Below, piece after piece: positions 50,129 to 58,859 of a DNA stretch of 64,000 nt (positions are counted from its first letter, which is position 1; each line of letters begins with the position of its first letter). The translations under genes and the position numbers were made by a program. The notes under the pieces are model-generated. The model did not search any database and was not told the origin of the DNA. It was given only the letters and a program-made list of their open reading frames with translations. The stretch comes from Streptomyces sp. 1-11 (GTDB lineage Bacteria > Actinomycetota > Actinomycetes > Streptomycetales > Streptomycetaceae), in the NCBI RefSeq assembly GCF_007176755.1, contig NZ_BJTV01000002.1, positions 372,655-436,654 on the forward strand. Reading direction: 5' to 3'.

Positions 50129-50719
50129 ATGACCACGACGGAGGGGCTGGCGGTACCCGAAGGGCCCGCGGCGCGGGACGGCGCGCCGGCCCAGGCGGAT
50201 CCGCCGGCCGAGGGCCTGCTGGTGCCGCCGGGCCACGGCCGGGTCGTCGAGACACCGGCCCAGCGGGTGACGTTCAAGGTCACCGGCACCCACTCGCGGA
50301 CGGCCTCCACCTTCGAGGTGGAGGTCCCGCCGGGGTTCGACGTCGGCGCCCACGTGCACACGCGCAGCGAGGAGCTGTTCTACGTCCTCGAGGGCGAACT
50401 GGACGTGCTGGCCTTCGAGCCGCGCATCCGCACCCCCGACAACTGGCAGCGCTGGGAGTCGAGTTCGGGCAGCCGCGTGGTCCGGGCGACGCCGGGCACG
50501 GTCATCGTCGTACCGCCCGGCTGCCCCCACGCGTTCGCCAATCCGACGGACACGCCGGCGAGGATGTTCTTCCAGGCGTCCCCGCCGCCGGACCACGAGC
50601 GCTACTTCGAGGAGCTGCTGGAGATCCTCGGCGACGGCGGACCGCCGGACCGCGAGGCCATCGAGCGGCTCCGCCGGCGCTACGACATCGAGCAGCTCAC
50701 ACCACTGCGGCACAGGTGA
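50129..50719 (+). CDS. Cupin protein of the flaviolin operon (MomA-like)
   Basis: A 196-residue protein with a single cupin barrel at about 60-165: AHVHTRSEELFYVLEGELDV and VVPPGCPHAFANPTD provide the usual His/Glu metal ligands. A disordered Ala/Pro N-terminus of about 35 residues precedes it. Seven bases after the P450 stop, so third in the rppA operon. In related operons a cupin monooxygenase oxidises tetrahydroxynaphthalene to flaviolin, which fits. Confidence 0.87.
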   Translation: MTTTEGLAVPEGPAARDGAPAQADPPAEGLLVPPGHGRVVETPAQRVTFKVTGTHSRTASTFEVEVPPGFDVGAHVHTRSEELFYVLEGELDVLAFEPRIRTPDNWQRWESSSGSRVVRATPGTVIVVPPGCPHAFANPTDTPARMFFQASPPPDHERYFEELLEILGDGGPPDREAIERLRRRYDIEQLTPLRHR

Positions 50720-50744
50720 CCGCAGGACACCGCCGGCGTACGGC

Positions 50745-50780
50745 GCGGGGCGCGGGTGCCGGTAAGGCCCCGCGCCCCGC
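50745..50780. terminator. Terminator between convergent cupin and acyl-CoA dehydrogenase genes
   Basis: GCGGGGCGCGGG at 50745-50756 pairs perfectly with CCCGCGCCCCGC at 50769-50780, a 12-bp stem with a 12-base loop. Confidence 0.85.
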
Positions 50781-50816
50781 ACCGCTGCCGGGCCGGCGTC
50801 CGGGCCGGCCCCGGCG

Positions 50817-52043
50817 CTACCGGATCGGCATCCCGGAGAGGGTGCGGGCGATGACCAGGCGCTGGATCTCGCTCGTGCCCTCGAAGATGGTGTAGATCGC
50901 GCTGTCGCGGTGCATGCGCTCCACCGGGTACTCGCGGGTGTAGCCGTTGCCGCCCAGGATCTGGACGGCCTGCGCGCTCACCTTCTTCGCGGTCTCACTG
51001 GCGAACAGCTTGGACATGGAGCCCTCGGCCGCCGTGAACGGCTTGCCGTTGACGGCCATCCAGGACGCCCGCCACACCAGCAGCCGCGCGGCGTCGATCT
51101 GCGTCCGCATGTCCGCGAGCTGGAAGGCCACGCCCTGGTTGTCGATGATGGGCCGGCCGAACTGCTCGCGGGTCTTCGCGTAGTCGAGGGCGACCTCGTA
51201 CGCGGCGCGGGCGGTGCCGACCGCCATCGCGCCCACGGCGGGCCGCGAGGCCTCGAAGGTGGCCATGGCCGCGTTCTTCACCCGCTCACCGCCCGTCTTC
51301 GCCCGCTCCCGGGCCCGGGCGAGCCGCTCGTCCAGCTTCTCCTTGCCGCCGAGCAGGCAGGAGCCGGGGACCCGGACGCCGTCGAGCACGACCTCGGCGG
51401 TGTGCGAGGCGCGGATGCCGTGCTTCTTGAACTTCTGGCCCTGGGTGAGCCCCGGGGTGCCGGGCGGGACGATGAAGGAGGCGTGGCCCTTGGAGCCGAG
51501 GTCCGGGTCGACGACGGCGACGACGACGTGGACGTTGGCGATGCCGCCGTTGGTCGCCCAGGTCTTGGTGCCGTTGATCACCCACTCGTCCTTGGCCTCG
51601 TCGTACACCGCGCGCGTGCGCATGGAGGCCACGTCGGAGCCGGCGTCCGGCTCGGAGGAGCAGAAGGCGGCGACCTTCACGTCGTTCTGGTCGCCGTACA
51701 TCTGCGGGATCCAGGTGCCGATCTGCTCGTCGGTTCCGTTGGCGAGAACGCCCACGGCGGCCAGACCGGTGCCCACAATGGACAGGGCGATGCCCGCGTC
51801 GCCCCAGAACAGCTCCTCCATGGCCATCGGGATGCCGAGGCCGGTGGGGTCGAAATACTGCTGCGCGTAGAAGTCGAGGGAGTAGATGCCGACCTTCGCG
51901 GCCTCCTGGATGACCGGCCAGGGAGTCTCCTCACGCTCGTCCCATTCGGCGGCCGCGGGGCGGATGACGTCGGCCGCGAAGCCGTGCAGCCACTCCCTGA
52001 CCTCCTTCTGTTCGTCGTTGAGCTCCATGGTGAACTCGGCCAT
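50817..52043 (-). CDS. Acyl-CoA dehydrogenase
   Basis: A 408-residue acyl-CoA dehydrogenase catalysing the first oxidation of fatty-acyl-CoA degradation. AAFCSSEPDAGSDVASMRTRA, NGTKTWATNGGIANVHVVVA and the C-terminal YTIFEGTSEIQRLVIARTLSG, where the Glu of EGTSEIQ is the catalytic base. An unusual Arg/Lys-rich insert (DERLARARERAKTGGERVKN) sits at about 245-265. Divergent from a TetR gene, with an operator-like site between. Confidence 0.93.
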   Translation of the reverse strand: MAEFTMELNDEQKEVREWLHGFAADVIRPAAAEWDEREETPWPVIQEAAKVGIYSLDFYAQQYFDPTGLGIPMAMEELFWGDAGIALSIVGTGLAAVGVLANGTDEQIGTWIPQMYGDQNDVKVAAFCSSEPDAGSDVASMRTRAVYDEAKDEWVINGTKTWATNGGIANVHVVVAVVDPDLGSKGHASFIVPPGTPGLTQGQKFKKHGIRASHTAEVVLDGVRVPGSCLLGGKEKLDERLARARERAKTGGERVKNAAMATFEASRPAVGAMAVGTARAAYEVALDYAKTREQFGRPIIDNQGVAFQLADMRTQIDAARLLVWRASWMAVNGKPFTAAEGSMSKLFASETAKKVSAQAVQILGGNGYTREYPVERMHRDSAIYTIFEGTSEIQRLVIARTLSGMPIR

Positions 52044-52082
52044 GTCCCCTCCAGCGGCGGTACGTGCGGTCCTACCAGCGAT

Positions 52083-52111
52083 GTTACTAGCGGTAACGCG
52101 AGTGTGTTACC
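52083..52111. promoter_or_regulatory. Operator-like repeats between acyl-CoA dehydrogenase and TetR genes
   Basis: GTTAC-TAGCG-GTAAC is an inverted repeat at 52083-52097, followed by a further GTTACC half-site at 52106-52111. The site is 40 bp upstream of the dehydrogenase start, in an unusually AT-rich patch, and is the natural target of the divergent TetR. Confidence 0.6.
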
Positions 52112-52226
52112 GACCAGTAGGAAAAGTCAACTCCTCCGGGCGCCTCGGCATCCCGTTCGATGTCACGGGCCCGGGCAGTGTTAGTTTGCGCAGGCGTCAC
52201 CGAATCAGCACGGGTGGGGAGAGCAC

Positions 52227-52871
52227 ATGGACACCACGCAGCGGACCGATCAGCAGCGGTCCGCCGACCGCCGACGGCGCGAGCTGCTGGAGGCCGCCGA
52301 CCGGGTGGTGCTGCGCGACGGCCCGCAGGCGTCGATGAACGCGATCGCCGCGGAGGCCGGCATCACCAAGCCGATCCTCTACCGCCACTTCGGCGACAAG
52401 GGCGGCCTCTACGCCGCCCTGGCCAAGCGGCACACCGACGCGCTGCTGGACTCGCTGCGCGCCGCCCTCGACGCGCCCGCCGACCGGCGCGAGCGGGTGG
52501 AGTCCACCCTCGACACCTATCTCGCGGCGATCGAGGCCCGGCCCCAGGTGTACCGGTTCCTCATGCACCCGGCGGAGGGCAGCACCGGCGGCGACCACGG
52601 GTTCGACGTCGGCAAGCACAGCGCTCCGCTGCTTCGCCGGATGGGCGAGGAGCTGGCCCAGGTGATCGAGGACCGGCTGGACCTCGGCCCGGGCAGCCAG
52701 CAGCTCGCCCGGGTCTGGGGACACGGGATCGTCGGGATGATGCACGCGGCCGGCGACTGGTGGCTCGGCGAACGGCCCTGCTCCCGGGCGGAGTTGGTCC
52801 GCTCGCTCGCCGACCTGCTGTGGGGCCGCCTCGCCGCGGCCGGCGACCGGGTCGGCGGCCCGGGGTTCTGA
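52227..52871 (+). CDS. TetR-family transcriptional regulator
   Basis: A 214-residue TetR regulator. The helix-turn-helix is at about 25-70 (MNAIAAEAGITKPILYRHFGDKGGLYAAL). The ligand domain is helical, with a C-terminal half matching the acyl-CoA-responsive type often paired with acyl-CoA dehydrogenases (VWGHGIVGMMHAAGDWWL). GGGGAGAG precedes the ATG. Likely represses the divergent dehydrogenase and itself; ligand presumably an acyl-CoA. Confidence 0.9.
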   Translation: MDTTQRTDQQRSADRRRRELLEAADRVVLRDGPQASMNAIAAEAGITKPILYRHFGDKGGLYAALAKRHTDALLDSLRAALDAPADRRERVESTLDTYLAAIEARPQVYRFLMHPAEGSTGGDHGFDVGKHSAPLLRRMGEELAQVIEDRLDLGPGSQQLARVWGHGIVGMMHAAGDWWLGERPCSRAELVRSLADLLWGRLAAAGDRVGGPGF

Positions 52872-52953
52872 CCGGGCCCCAGGGCCTGCCCGACGATCCC
52901 CGCCGGGCCCGGCGACGCCTGGCACCGCACCGCACCGCACCTCGCCGCGGGCC

Positions 52954-53514
52954 CTAGCCCTCTGCGCGGCCGCCCGCCCGGCGCCAGGGAGCCCGTTCGA
53001 TCCGCCGCCGCAGCCGGCGTCCGCGCAGGCCCGCCACGCGGTCGGCGTAGACCGTGCCCGCCAGGTGGTCGCACTCGTGCTGCAGGCACCTGGCGAAGAA
53101 CCCGGTGCCGTGGACGGTGACCGGCTCCCCGGCCGCCGTGAAGCCCTCGACCACCGCGTGGTCGTGCCGCTCCGTCCCCGCCTCCAGGCCCGGCAGCGAC
53201 AGGCAGCCCTCGGGGCCCCGGACCACCACGCCGTCCGCCTCCACCAGACGCGGGTTGACCACGTGGCCGAGGTGGCGGACGTCCTCGTCGTCGGGACAGT
53301 CGTATACGAACACCCGCAAAGGCACCCCGATCTGGTTCGCGGCCAGGCCCACCCCCTGGGCCGCGTACATGGTCGCGAACAAGTCCTCCACGAGTTCGGC
53401 GAGTTCGGGGCCGAAGTCGGTGACGTCCGCGCAGGGCCCGTACAGAACGGGGTCCCCGAGCAAGGAAAGGGGCCGGACGCGCCCGTGGGCGCCCGGGATC
53501 GGGCGGTGTCGCAT
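52954..53514 (-). CDS. def: Peptide deformylase
   Basis: A 186-residue iron/zinc peptide deformylase that removes the formyl group from nascent proteins. All three motifs are present: GVGLAANQIG (I), EGCLSLPG (II, metal Cys) and QHECDHLAG (III, HExxH). A basic C-terminal tail (RGRRLRRRIERAPWRRAGG) follows. The ATG at 53514 starts MRHRPIPGAHGRVRP; an ATG 11 codons upstream is also in frame. Streptomyces carry several def genes, so this may not be the essential one. Confidence 0.92.
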   Translation of the reverse strand: MRHRPIPGAHGRVRPLSLLGDPVLYGPCADVTDFGPELAELVEDLFATMYAAQGVGLAANQIGVPLRVFVYDCPDDEDVRHLGHVVNPRLVEADGVVVRGPEGCLSLPGLEAGTERHDHAVVEGFTAAGEPVTVHGTGFFARCLQHECDHLAGTVYADRVAGLRGRRLRRRIERAPWRRAGGRAEG

Positions 53515-53664
53515 GGCGGCAAGGGTACGGTTCGTTCGGCCCATGCCCGCCGCGAGGCGTGGGCCGCGATTCGGGTGTGCGAATGGATCTCGATAGGCTG
53601 AGGCCCACACCACGCTGCCGGATGGCCCCAGGCGCGGCGCGTACGCAAGGAGGATCGAGAACTG

Positions 53665-54903
53665 ATGGCAGGCAACTCGGACCCGCTCTCGCCGCGGGCC
53701 AAGCTGGCCGTGACCGCGGGCAAGGCGGTCGCTGCGGCATCGCGCGCCGCCGGACGCGGCAGCGGGTCGGTGATCGGTGGCCGGGTCGCGCTGAAACTCG
53801 ACCCCGACCTTCTCGGACGGCTCGCCCAGAACCTGGACGTCATCCTGGTCTCCGCCACCAACGGCAAGACCACGACCACCCGGCTGATCGCCGAGGCGCT
53901 GCGCGCCGCCGGGCCGGTGGTGTCGAACGCGCTCGGCGCCAACATGCCCGCCGGCATCACCTCGGCGCTGGCCGGCGGCTCGGACGCGAAGTTCGGCGTC
54001 ATCGAGGTCGACGAGAAGTACCTGGCCGGAGTGGCCCGGGACACCGGACCCAAGTGCATCGCCCTGCTGAACCTGTCCCGGGACCAGCTCGACCGCGCCG
54101 CCGAGACCCGCATGCTGGCGGAGAACTGGCGTGAGGGCCTGGCCGGCTCCAAGGCGGTCGTCGTCGCCAACTGCGACGACCCGCTGGTGGTCTGGGCCGC
54201 GTCCTCCTCCCCCAATGTGATCTGGGTCGCGGCGGGCCAGATGTGGAAGGACGACGCCTGGTCCTGCCCGTCCTGCGGCGGCGTGATGCAGCGCCCGGGC
54301 GACGACTGGTTCTGCGGCGAGTGCGGCTTCCGGCGGCCCACCCCGAGCTGGGCGCTGTCCGGGGACCACGTCCTCGACCCGCACGGCTCCGCCTGGCCGA
54401 TCCACCTGCAGCTTCCGGGCCGGGCCAACAAGGCGAACGCGGCCAGCTCCGCGGCCGTCGCCGCCGTCTTCGGCGTGCCGCCGCAGGTGGCCCTGGAGCG
54501 GATGTACCAGGTGCAGGCCGTGGCCGGCCGGTACGACGTCGTCCAGTTCATGAACCGCGACCTCAGGCTGCTGCTGGCCAAGAACCCGGCCGGCTGGCTG
54601 GAGACGTTCTCCCTGATCGACCCGCCGCCCACCCCGGTGATCCTGTCCGTGAACGCGCGCGGAGCCGACGGCACCGACACCTCCTGGCTGTGGGACGTGG
54701 ACTACACGCGGCTGACCGGCCACCCGATCTTCGTGATCGGCGACCGCAAGCTGGACCTCGCGGTCCGCCTCGAGGTCGCGAACCAGCAGTTCCAGGTGTG
54801 CGAGAACCTCGACCAGGCCGTCCAGGCCGCCCCGCCGGGCCGTATCGAGGTCATCGCGAACTACACCGCGTTCCAGGACCTGCGCCGCCGCGTCGGCAAC
54901 TGA
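53665..54903 (+). CDS. murT: Lipid II isoglutaminyl synthase subunit MurT (Mur ligase family)
   Basis: A 412-residue Mur-ligase-like ATPase. With GatD it amidates the D-glutamate of lipid II. The ATP-binding P-loop is ATNGKTTTTRLIAEALRAAG (residues about 64-83). The MurT-specific zinc ribbon (CPSCGG and CGECGF) lies at about 205-230, and the C-terminal DUF1727 region (VILSVNARGADGTDTSWLWD) is complete. Followed by gatD after 21 bp. Confidence 0.93.
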   Translation: MAGNSDPLSPRAKLAVTAGKAVAAASRAAGRGSGSVIGGRVALKLDPDLLGRLAQNLDVILVSATNGKTTTTRLIAEALRAAGPVVSNALGANMPAGITSALAGGSDAKFGVIEVDEKYLAGVARDTGPKCIALLNLSRDQLDRAAETRMLAENWREGLAGSKAVVVANCDDPLVVWAASSSPNVIWVAAGQMWKDDAWSCPSCGGVMQRPGDDWFCGECGFRRPTPSWALSGDHVLDPHGSAWPIHLQLPGRANKANAASSAAVAAVFGVPPQVALERMYQVQAVAGRYDVVQFMNRDLRLLLAKNPAGWLETFSLIDPPPTPVILSVNARGADGTDTSWLWDVDYTRLTGHPIFVIGDRKLDLAVRLEVANQQFQVCENLDQAVQAAPPGRIEVIANYTAFQDLRRRVGN

Positions 54904-54924
54904 TCTTCGAAGGGCGAGCACCTC

Positions 54925-55653
54925 ATGAGCGACAACCAACTGCGGCTGGTGTGGATCTACCCGGACCTGCTGAGCACCTACGGCGACCAGGGCAACGCGC
55001 TCGTCGTGGAGCGCCGGGCGCGCCAGCGCGGCCTGGACGTGGCCCGGCTGGACGTGCGCAGCGACCAGCCGATCCCGACGTCCGGCGACATCTACCTGAT
55101 CGGCGGCGGCGAGGACCGGCCGCAGCGCCTCGCGGCCGAGCGGCTGCGCCGCGACGGCCATCTGCACCGGGCCGTGGAGAACGGCGCGATCGTGTTCTCG
55201 GTCTGCGCCGGCTACCAGATCCTCGGCCACGAGTTCATCAACGACCTCGGCCAGCGGGAGCCCGGCCTCGGCCTGCTCGACGTGACGTCGGTGCGCGGCG
55301 AGGGCGAGCGGTGCGTCGGCGACGTCCTCGGTGACATCGACCCGCAGCTCGGCCTGCCCCCGCTGACGGGTTTCGAGAACCACCAGGGCGTCACCCACCT
55401 CGGCCCCGCCGCCCGCCCCTTCGCCCGGACCCGGATCGGCAAGGGCAACGGCACCGGGGACGGCACCGAGGGCGCGTACAACGGCACCGTCTTCGGCACG
55501 TACATGCACGGCCCGGTGCTCGCCCGCAACCCGCAGATCGCCGACCTGCTGCTGAAGCTGGCGCTCGACGTCAACGCGCTGCCGCCGGTGGACGACCACT
55601 GGTACGAGGCGCTGCGGGGCGAGCGCATCGCGGCCGCTCAGACGCCCGCGTAA
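54925..55653 (+). CDS. gatD: Lipid II isoglutaminyl synthase subunit GatD (glutamine amidotransferase)
   Basis: A 242-residue class I-like (CobB/CobQ type) amidotransferase supplying ammonia to MurT. The nucleophile is the Cys in FSVCAGYQILG (about residue 94) and the catalytic His is in GTYMHGPVLARN (about 194). YPDLLSTYGDQGN is the family's N-terminal signature. Operonic with murT. Confidence 0.93.
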   Translation: MSDNQLRLVWIYPDLLSTYGDQGNALVVERRARQRGLDVARLDVRSDQPIPTSGDIYLIGGGEDRPQRLAAERLRRDGHLHRAVENGAIVFSVCAGYQILGHEFINDLGQREPGLGLLDVTSVRGEGERCVGDVLGDIDPQLGLPPLTGFENHQGVTHLGPAARPFARTRIGKGNGTGDGTEGAYNGTVFGTYMHGPVLARNPQIADLLLKLALDVNALPPVDDHWYEALRGERIAAAQTPA

Positions 55654-55854
55654 GGCCCGCGTCAGGGGTCTCTCAGCGCTTTCCGGCAAGCTCCTCGCGG
55701 GCCCGCCTGACGGCCCGTCCGCTCACATGTGCGGGCGCGTCCAGCAGGCGGACGCCCGCTACGGAGCCACCCCCTCACGCCGGTAGGGTGGCCGGGAACC
55801 CGCCGGACGACGTGGTCCGGTATCCCGGCCCACGTTGAGAAGGTATTTCGGGCT

Positions 55855-56880
55855 ATGCGCATTGGTGTCCTCACGTCCGGCGGCGACTGCCCCGGCCTGA
55901 ACGCCGTCATCCGGTCCGTCGTGCACCGTGCCGTGGCCGACCACGGCGACGAGGTCATCGGTTTCCGGGACGGCTGGAAGGGCCTCCTGGAATGCGACTA
56001 CACGAAGCTCGACCTCGACGCCGTGGGCGGCATCCTGGCGCGCGGCGGCACCATCCTCGGCTCCTCCCGGGTCCGTCCGGAGCACCTGCGCGACGGTGTC
56101 GAGCGGGCCAGGGGCCATGTCGCGGAGCTCGGCCTGGACGCGATCATCCCGATCGGCGGTGAGGGCACGCTGAAGGCGGCCCGCCTGCTGTCGGACAACG
56201 GCCTGCCCATCGTGGGCGTGCCGAAGACCATCGACAACGACATCGCCGTCACGGACGTCACCTTCGGCTTCGACACGGCGGTCGGGGTCGCCACCGAGGC
56301 GCTGGACCGGCTGAAGACCACCGCCGAGTCCCACCAGCGGGTGCTGATCGTCGAGGTCATGGGCCGTCACACCGGCTGGATCGCGCTGCACTCGGGCATG
56401 GCGGCCGGCGCCCACGCCATCGTCGTCCCGGAACGGCCCTTCGACATCGACGAGCTGACCCGGAAGGTCGGCGCGCGGTTCGAGGCGGGCAAGCGGTTCG
56501 CCATCGTGGTCGCCGCGGAGGGCGCCAAGCCGCGCCCCGGCACCATGGAGTTCGACGAGGGCGGCAAGGACGTCTACGGCCACGAGCGCTTCGCGGGCAT
56601 CGCGCGGCAGCTCTCGGTCGAGCTGGAGCACCGGCTCGGCAAGGAGGCCCGGCCGGTCATCCTCGGGCACGTGCAGCGCGGCGGCACGCCGACGGCGTAC
56701 GACCGAGTGCTGGCCACCCGCTTCGGATGGCACGCGGTGGAGGCCGTGCACCGGGGCGAGTTCGGGCGGATGACCGCGCTGCGCGGCACCGACATCGTGA
56801 TGGTGTCGCTGGCGGAGGCCGTGGAGACCCTGAAGACGGTGCCCGTCGAGCGGTACGACGAGGCGGAGTGCGTCTTGTAG
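55855..56880 (+). CDS. pfkA: ATP-dependent 6-phosphofructokinase
   Basis: A 341-residue phosphofructokinase converting fructose 6-phosphate to fructose 1,6-bisphosphate. N-terminal GVLTSGGDCPGLNAVIR, substrate loop PKTIDNDIAVTDVTFGFDTA and VMGRHTGWIALHSG are clear. The phosphoryl-donor loop reads GGEGTLKAA, with Glu where E. coli has Asp103 and Gly104 kept, and Lys replaces Gly124 (PKTIDND). This is the actinobacterial mixed pattern, ATP-using in S. coelicolor. It has a 201-bp upstream gap with no gene. Confidence 0.94.
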   Translation: MRIGVLTSGGDCPGLNAVIRSVVHRAVADHGDEVIGFRDGWKGLLECDYTKLDLDAVGGILARGGTILGSSRVRPEHLRDGVERARGHVAELGLDAIIPIGGEGTLKAARLLSDNGLPIVGVPKTIDNDIAVTDVTFGFDTAVGVATEALDRLKTTAESHQRVLIVEVMGRHTGWIALHSGMAAGAHAIVVPERPFDIDELTRKVGARFEAGKRFAIVVAAEGAKPRPGTMEFDEGGKDVYGHERFAGIARQLSVELEHRLGKEARPVILGHVQRGGTPTAYDRVLATRFGWHAVEAVHRGEFGRMTALRGTDIVMVSLAEAVETLKTVPVERYDEAECVL

Positions 56881-56897
56881 TACGCCCCGGAACCACC

Positions 56898-56927
56898 CGC
56901 CCCCGGTCACGGCGCTGACCGGGGGCG
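56898..56927 (+). terminator. Terminator after pfkA
   Basis: CGCCCCCGGTCA (56898-56909) pairs with TGACCGGGGGCG (56916-56927), a 12-bp stem with a 6-base loop, followed by a pyrimidine run GCTCTACTCTT. Confidence 0.9.
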
Positions 56928-56984
56928 GCTCTACTCTTGTGGGCGGACAGACGCGTACAACCCCCACGAATCAGGAGCCGGCGG

Positions 56985-57935
56985 ATGGATCACAGCGGCC
57001 ACGGCATGACGATGGACCTGCCGCCGTTCACGCTGGGGCGGGGGCTGCACTGGTCGGCGGACCCGTTCTTCCTCGTCGCCTGTCTGGCCGGCCTGGCCCT
57101 GTACGGATGGGGTGTCGTGCGGCTGCGGCGGCGCGGGGACTCCTGGCCGGCCGCCCGGACCGTGTCGTACGTCATCGGTGTCCTCACCATCGCCCTGATG
57201 ATGTGCACCAGGCTCAACGACTACGGCATGGTCATGTTCAGCGTGCACATGGTGCAGCACATGGTGATCAGCATGCTCTCGCCGATCCTGGTCCTGCTGG
57301 GCGCCCCGGTGACCCTCGCGCTGCGCGCGCTGCCGGCCGCCGGCCGGGGCCGCAAGGGCCCGCGCGAGCTGCTGCTGATGCTGCTGCACAGCCGCTACAT
57401 GCGGGTGATCACGCACCCGGCGTTCACCATCCCGCTGTTCATCGCGAGCCTGTACGCCCTGTACTTCACGCCGCTGTTCGACTTCCTCATGGGCTCACGG
57501 GCCGGGCACGTGGCGATGATGGTGCACTTCCTCGCCGTGGGCGTGGTGTTCTTCTGGCCGATCATCGGCGTGGACCCCGGACCGCACCGGCCGGGGTACC
57601 TGATGCGGATGCTGGAGCTGTTCGCGGGCATGCCGTTCCACGCCTTCTTCGGCATCGCGCTGATGATGGGGTCCACCCCGATGGTGGCGACGTTCCAGAA
57701 CCCGCCCGCCTCGCTGGGCATCGACGCGCTCTCCGACCAGAGCGCGGCCGGCGGCATCGCCTGGGCGTTCAGCGAGATCCCTTCCGTGCTGGTGCTGATC
57801 GCCCTGCTGTTCCAGTGGTACCGCTCCGAGCAGCGGCAGGCCAGGCGCAAGGACCGGGCCGCCGACCGGGACGGCGACAAGGAGCTTGAGGCGTACAACG
57901 CCTATCTGGCCTCCCTCCGCGCGCGCGAGGGCTGA
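56985..57935 (+). CDS. Cytochrome c oxidase assembly (CtaG/caa3_CtaG) family membrane protein
   Basis: A 316-residue protein with about seven membrane segments and the CtaG signature histidines (MFSVHMVQHMVISMLSP; HVAMMVHFLAVGVVFFWPIIGVDP; FAGMPFHAFFGIALM), implicated in copper delivery to cytochrome oxidase. An extracellular His/Met-rich start (DHSGHGMTMD) may also bind copper. Charged cytoplasmic C-terminus. CAGGAG lies 9 bases before the ATG at 56985. Confidence 0.9.
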   Translation: MDHSGHGMTMDLPPFTLGRGLHWSADPFFLVACLAGLALYGWGVVRLRRRGDSWPAARTVSYVIGVLTIALMMCTRLNDYGMVMFSVHMVQHMVISMLSPILVLLGAPVTLALRALPAAGRGRKGPRELLLMLLHSRYMRVITHPAFTIPLFIASLYALYFTPLFDFLMGSRAGHVAMMVHFLAVGVVFFWPIIGVDPGPHRPGYLMRMLELFAGMPFHAFFGIALMMGSTPMVATFQNPPASLGIDALSDQSAAGGIAWAFSEIPSVLVLIALLFQWYRSEQRQARRKDRAADRDGDKELEAYNAYLASLRAREG

Positions 57936-58006
57936 GCACGCGCTATGCCTTCCGGGCGGAAACCGGGGCACCATGGTGGTGGACGGACCATGAGGAGGGT
58001 GTCGCG

Positions 58007-58174
58007 ATGCCCGGTTCCACGAACGGTTCCACCAGAGCGATGGGGGCGATGACCGTCGGCGGTCTCGTCGTCGTCACGGCTTACACGGTCGCGCTCGGCA
58101 GCAACGGCTGGCTGTGGTTCGGCTGGGTGGTCCTCGGACTGCTGACACTCGCGATGGTCGTCACCCAGTCGTAG
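58007..58174 (+). CDS. Small membrane protein, 55 aa
   Basis: Not recognised. A short polar N-terminus (PGSTNGSTRAMGA) then two closely spaced hydrophobic segments (MTVGGLVVVTAYTVALG and WLWFGWVVLGLLTLAMVVT). GAGGAGGG lies about 9 bases before the ATG. It probably has a minor membrane role; it may share the ctaG-like transcript (71 bp apart). Confidence 0.65.
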   Translation: MPGSTNGSTRAMGAMTVGGLVVVTAYTVALGSNGWLWFGWVVLGLLTLAMVVTQS

Positions 58175-58197
58175 GCCCGGCCGCGGACGCGGCTGAT

Positions 58198-58203
58198 TAC
58201 AGT
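58198..58203 (+). promoter_or_regulatory. Putative -10 for the leaderless AsnC-family gene
   Basis: TACAGT lies 6 bases before the ATG at 58210, and no ribosome site is present. Confidence 0.5.
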
Positions 58204-58209
58204 GCCCGC

Positions 58210-58695
58210 ATGAACAGCAGGGCCGCGTCGTTCGACGACCTCGACCGCAAGATCATCACCGCGCTGATGGCGAACGCCAGGACCAGCTTCGCCGAGATCG
58301 GCGCGGCGGTCGGGCTGTCGTCCACGGCGGTCAAGCGGCGCGTGGACCGGCTGCGCGAGACCGGGGTGATCACCGGGTTCACGGCGACCGTGCGACCCTC
58401 CGCGCTGGGCTGGCGCACGGAGGCGTACGTCGAGGTGTACTGCGAGGGCGCGGCCCCGCCGCGGCGGCTGGCGGAGGTGGTGCGCAACCACCCGGAGATC
58501 GCGGCGGCCATGACGGTGACCGGCGGGGCGGACGCGCTGCTGCACGTGCGGGCCCGGGACGTGGAGCACTTCGAGGAGGTGCTGGAGCGGATCCGCGCCG
58601 AGCCCTTCATCCGGAAGACGATCAGCGTGATGGTGCTCTCCCATCTGCTCCCCGAGAGCCCCGAGGCGGGCGCGACCCAGGCCGCGCCGGATTAG
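58210..58695 (+). CDS. Lrp/AsnC-family transcriptional regulator
   Basis: A 161-residue Lrp/AsnC protein: helix-turn-helix at about 10-60 (LDRKIITALMANARTSFAEIGAAVGLSSTAVKRRVDRL) and the RAM ligand domain at about 70-150 (TGGADALLHVRARDVEHFEEVL). It probably senses an amino acid, most likely arginine or ornithine, because ddaH and rocD follow on the same strand. Transcription appears leaderless. Confidence 0.9.
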   Translation: MNSRAASFDDLDRKIITALMANARTSFAEIGAAVGLSSTAVKRRVDRLRETGVITGFTATVRPSALGWRTEAYVEVYCEGAAPPRRLAEVVRNHPEIAAAMTVTGGADALLHVRARDVEHFEEVLERIRAEPFIRKTISVMVLSHLLPESPEAGATQAAPD

Positions 58696-58808
58696 GCGCG
58701 CGGCAAACCCGATTCGGCGCAACGGTGCTGCGTCTGCGCGGCCGTGGACGCAGCGATGCTGCACCAGCGCGCAGCCTTTGTTTCTTGTCGTCCGTTCCCG
58801 CCGCTTTC

Positions 58809-58835
58809 TACCGTGGTGTCATCCTTCAGTGACAC
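58809..58835 (+). promoter_or_regulatory. ddaH-rocD promoter with an inverted repeat at the start site
   Basis: TACCGT at 58809-58814 is a candidate -10. GTGTCA (58816-58821) and TGACAC (58830-58835) form an inverted repeat over the expected start of transcription, where a bound AsnC regulator could act. Confidence 0.5.
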
Positions 58836-58859
58836 TCAGGAAAGCGGAGGGAACCCTCT

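Noticed and set aside
52197..55689. Very long minus-strand open frames (over 800 codons) opposite the TetR, murT and gatD genes
   Set aside because: They are antisense shadows of real genes in GC-rich DNA, except for the peptide deformylase part at 52954-53514.
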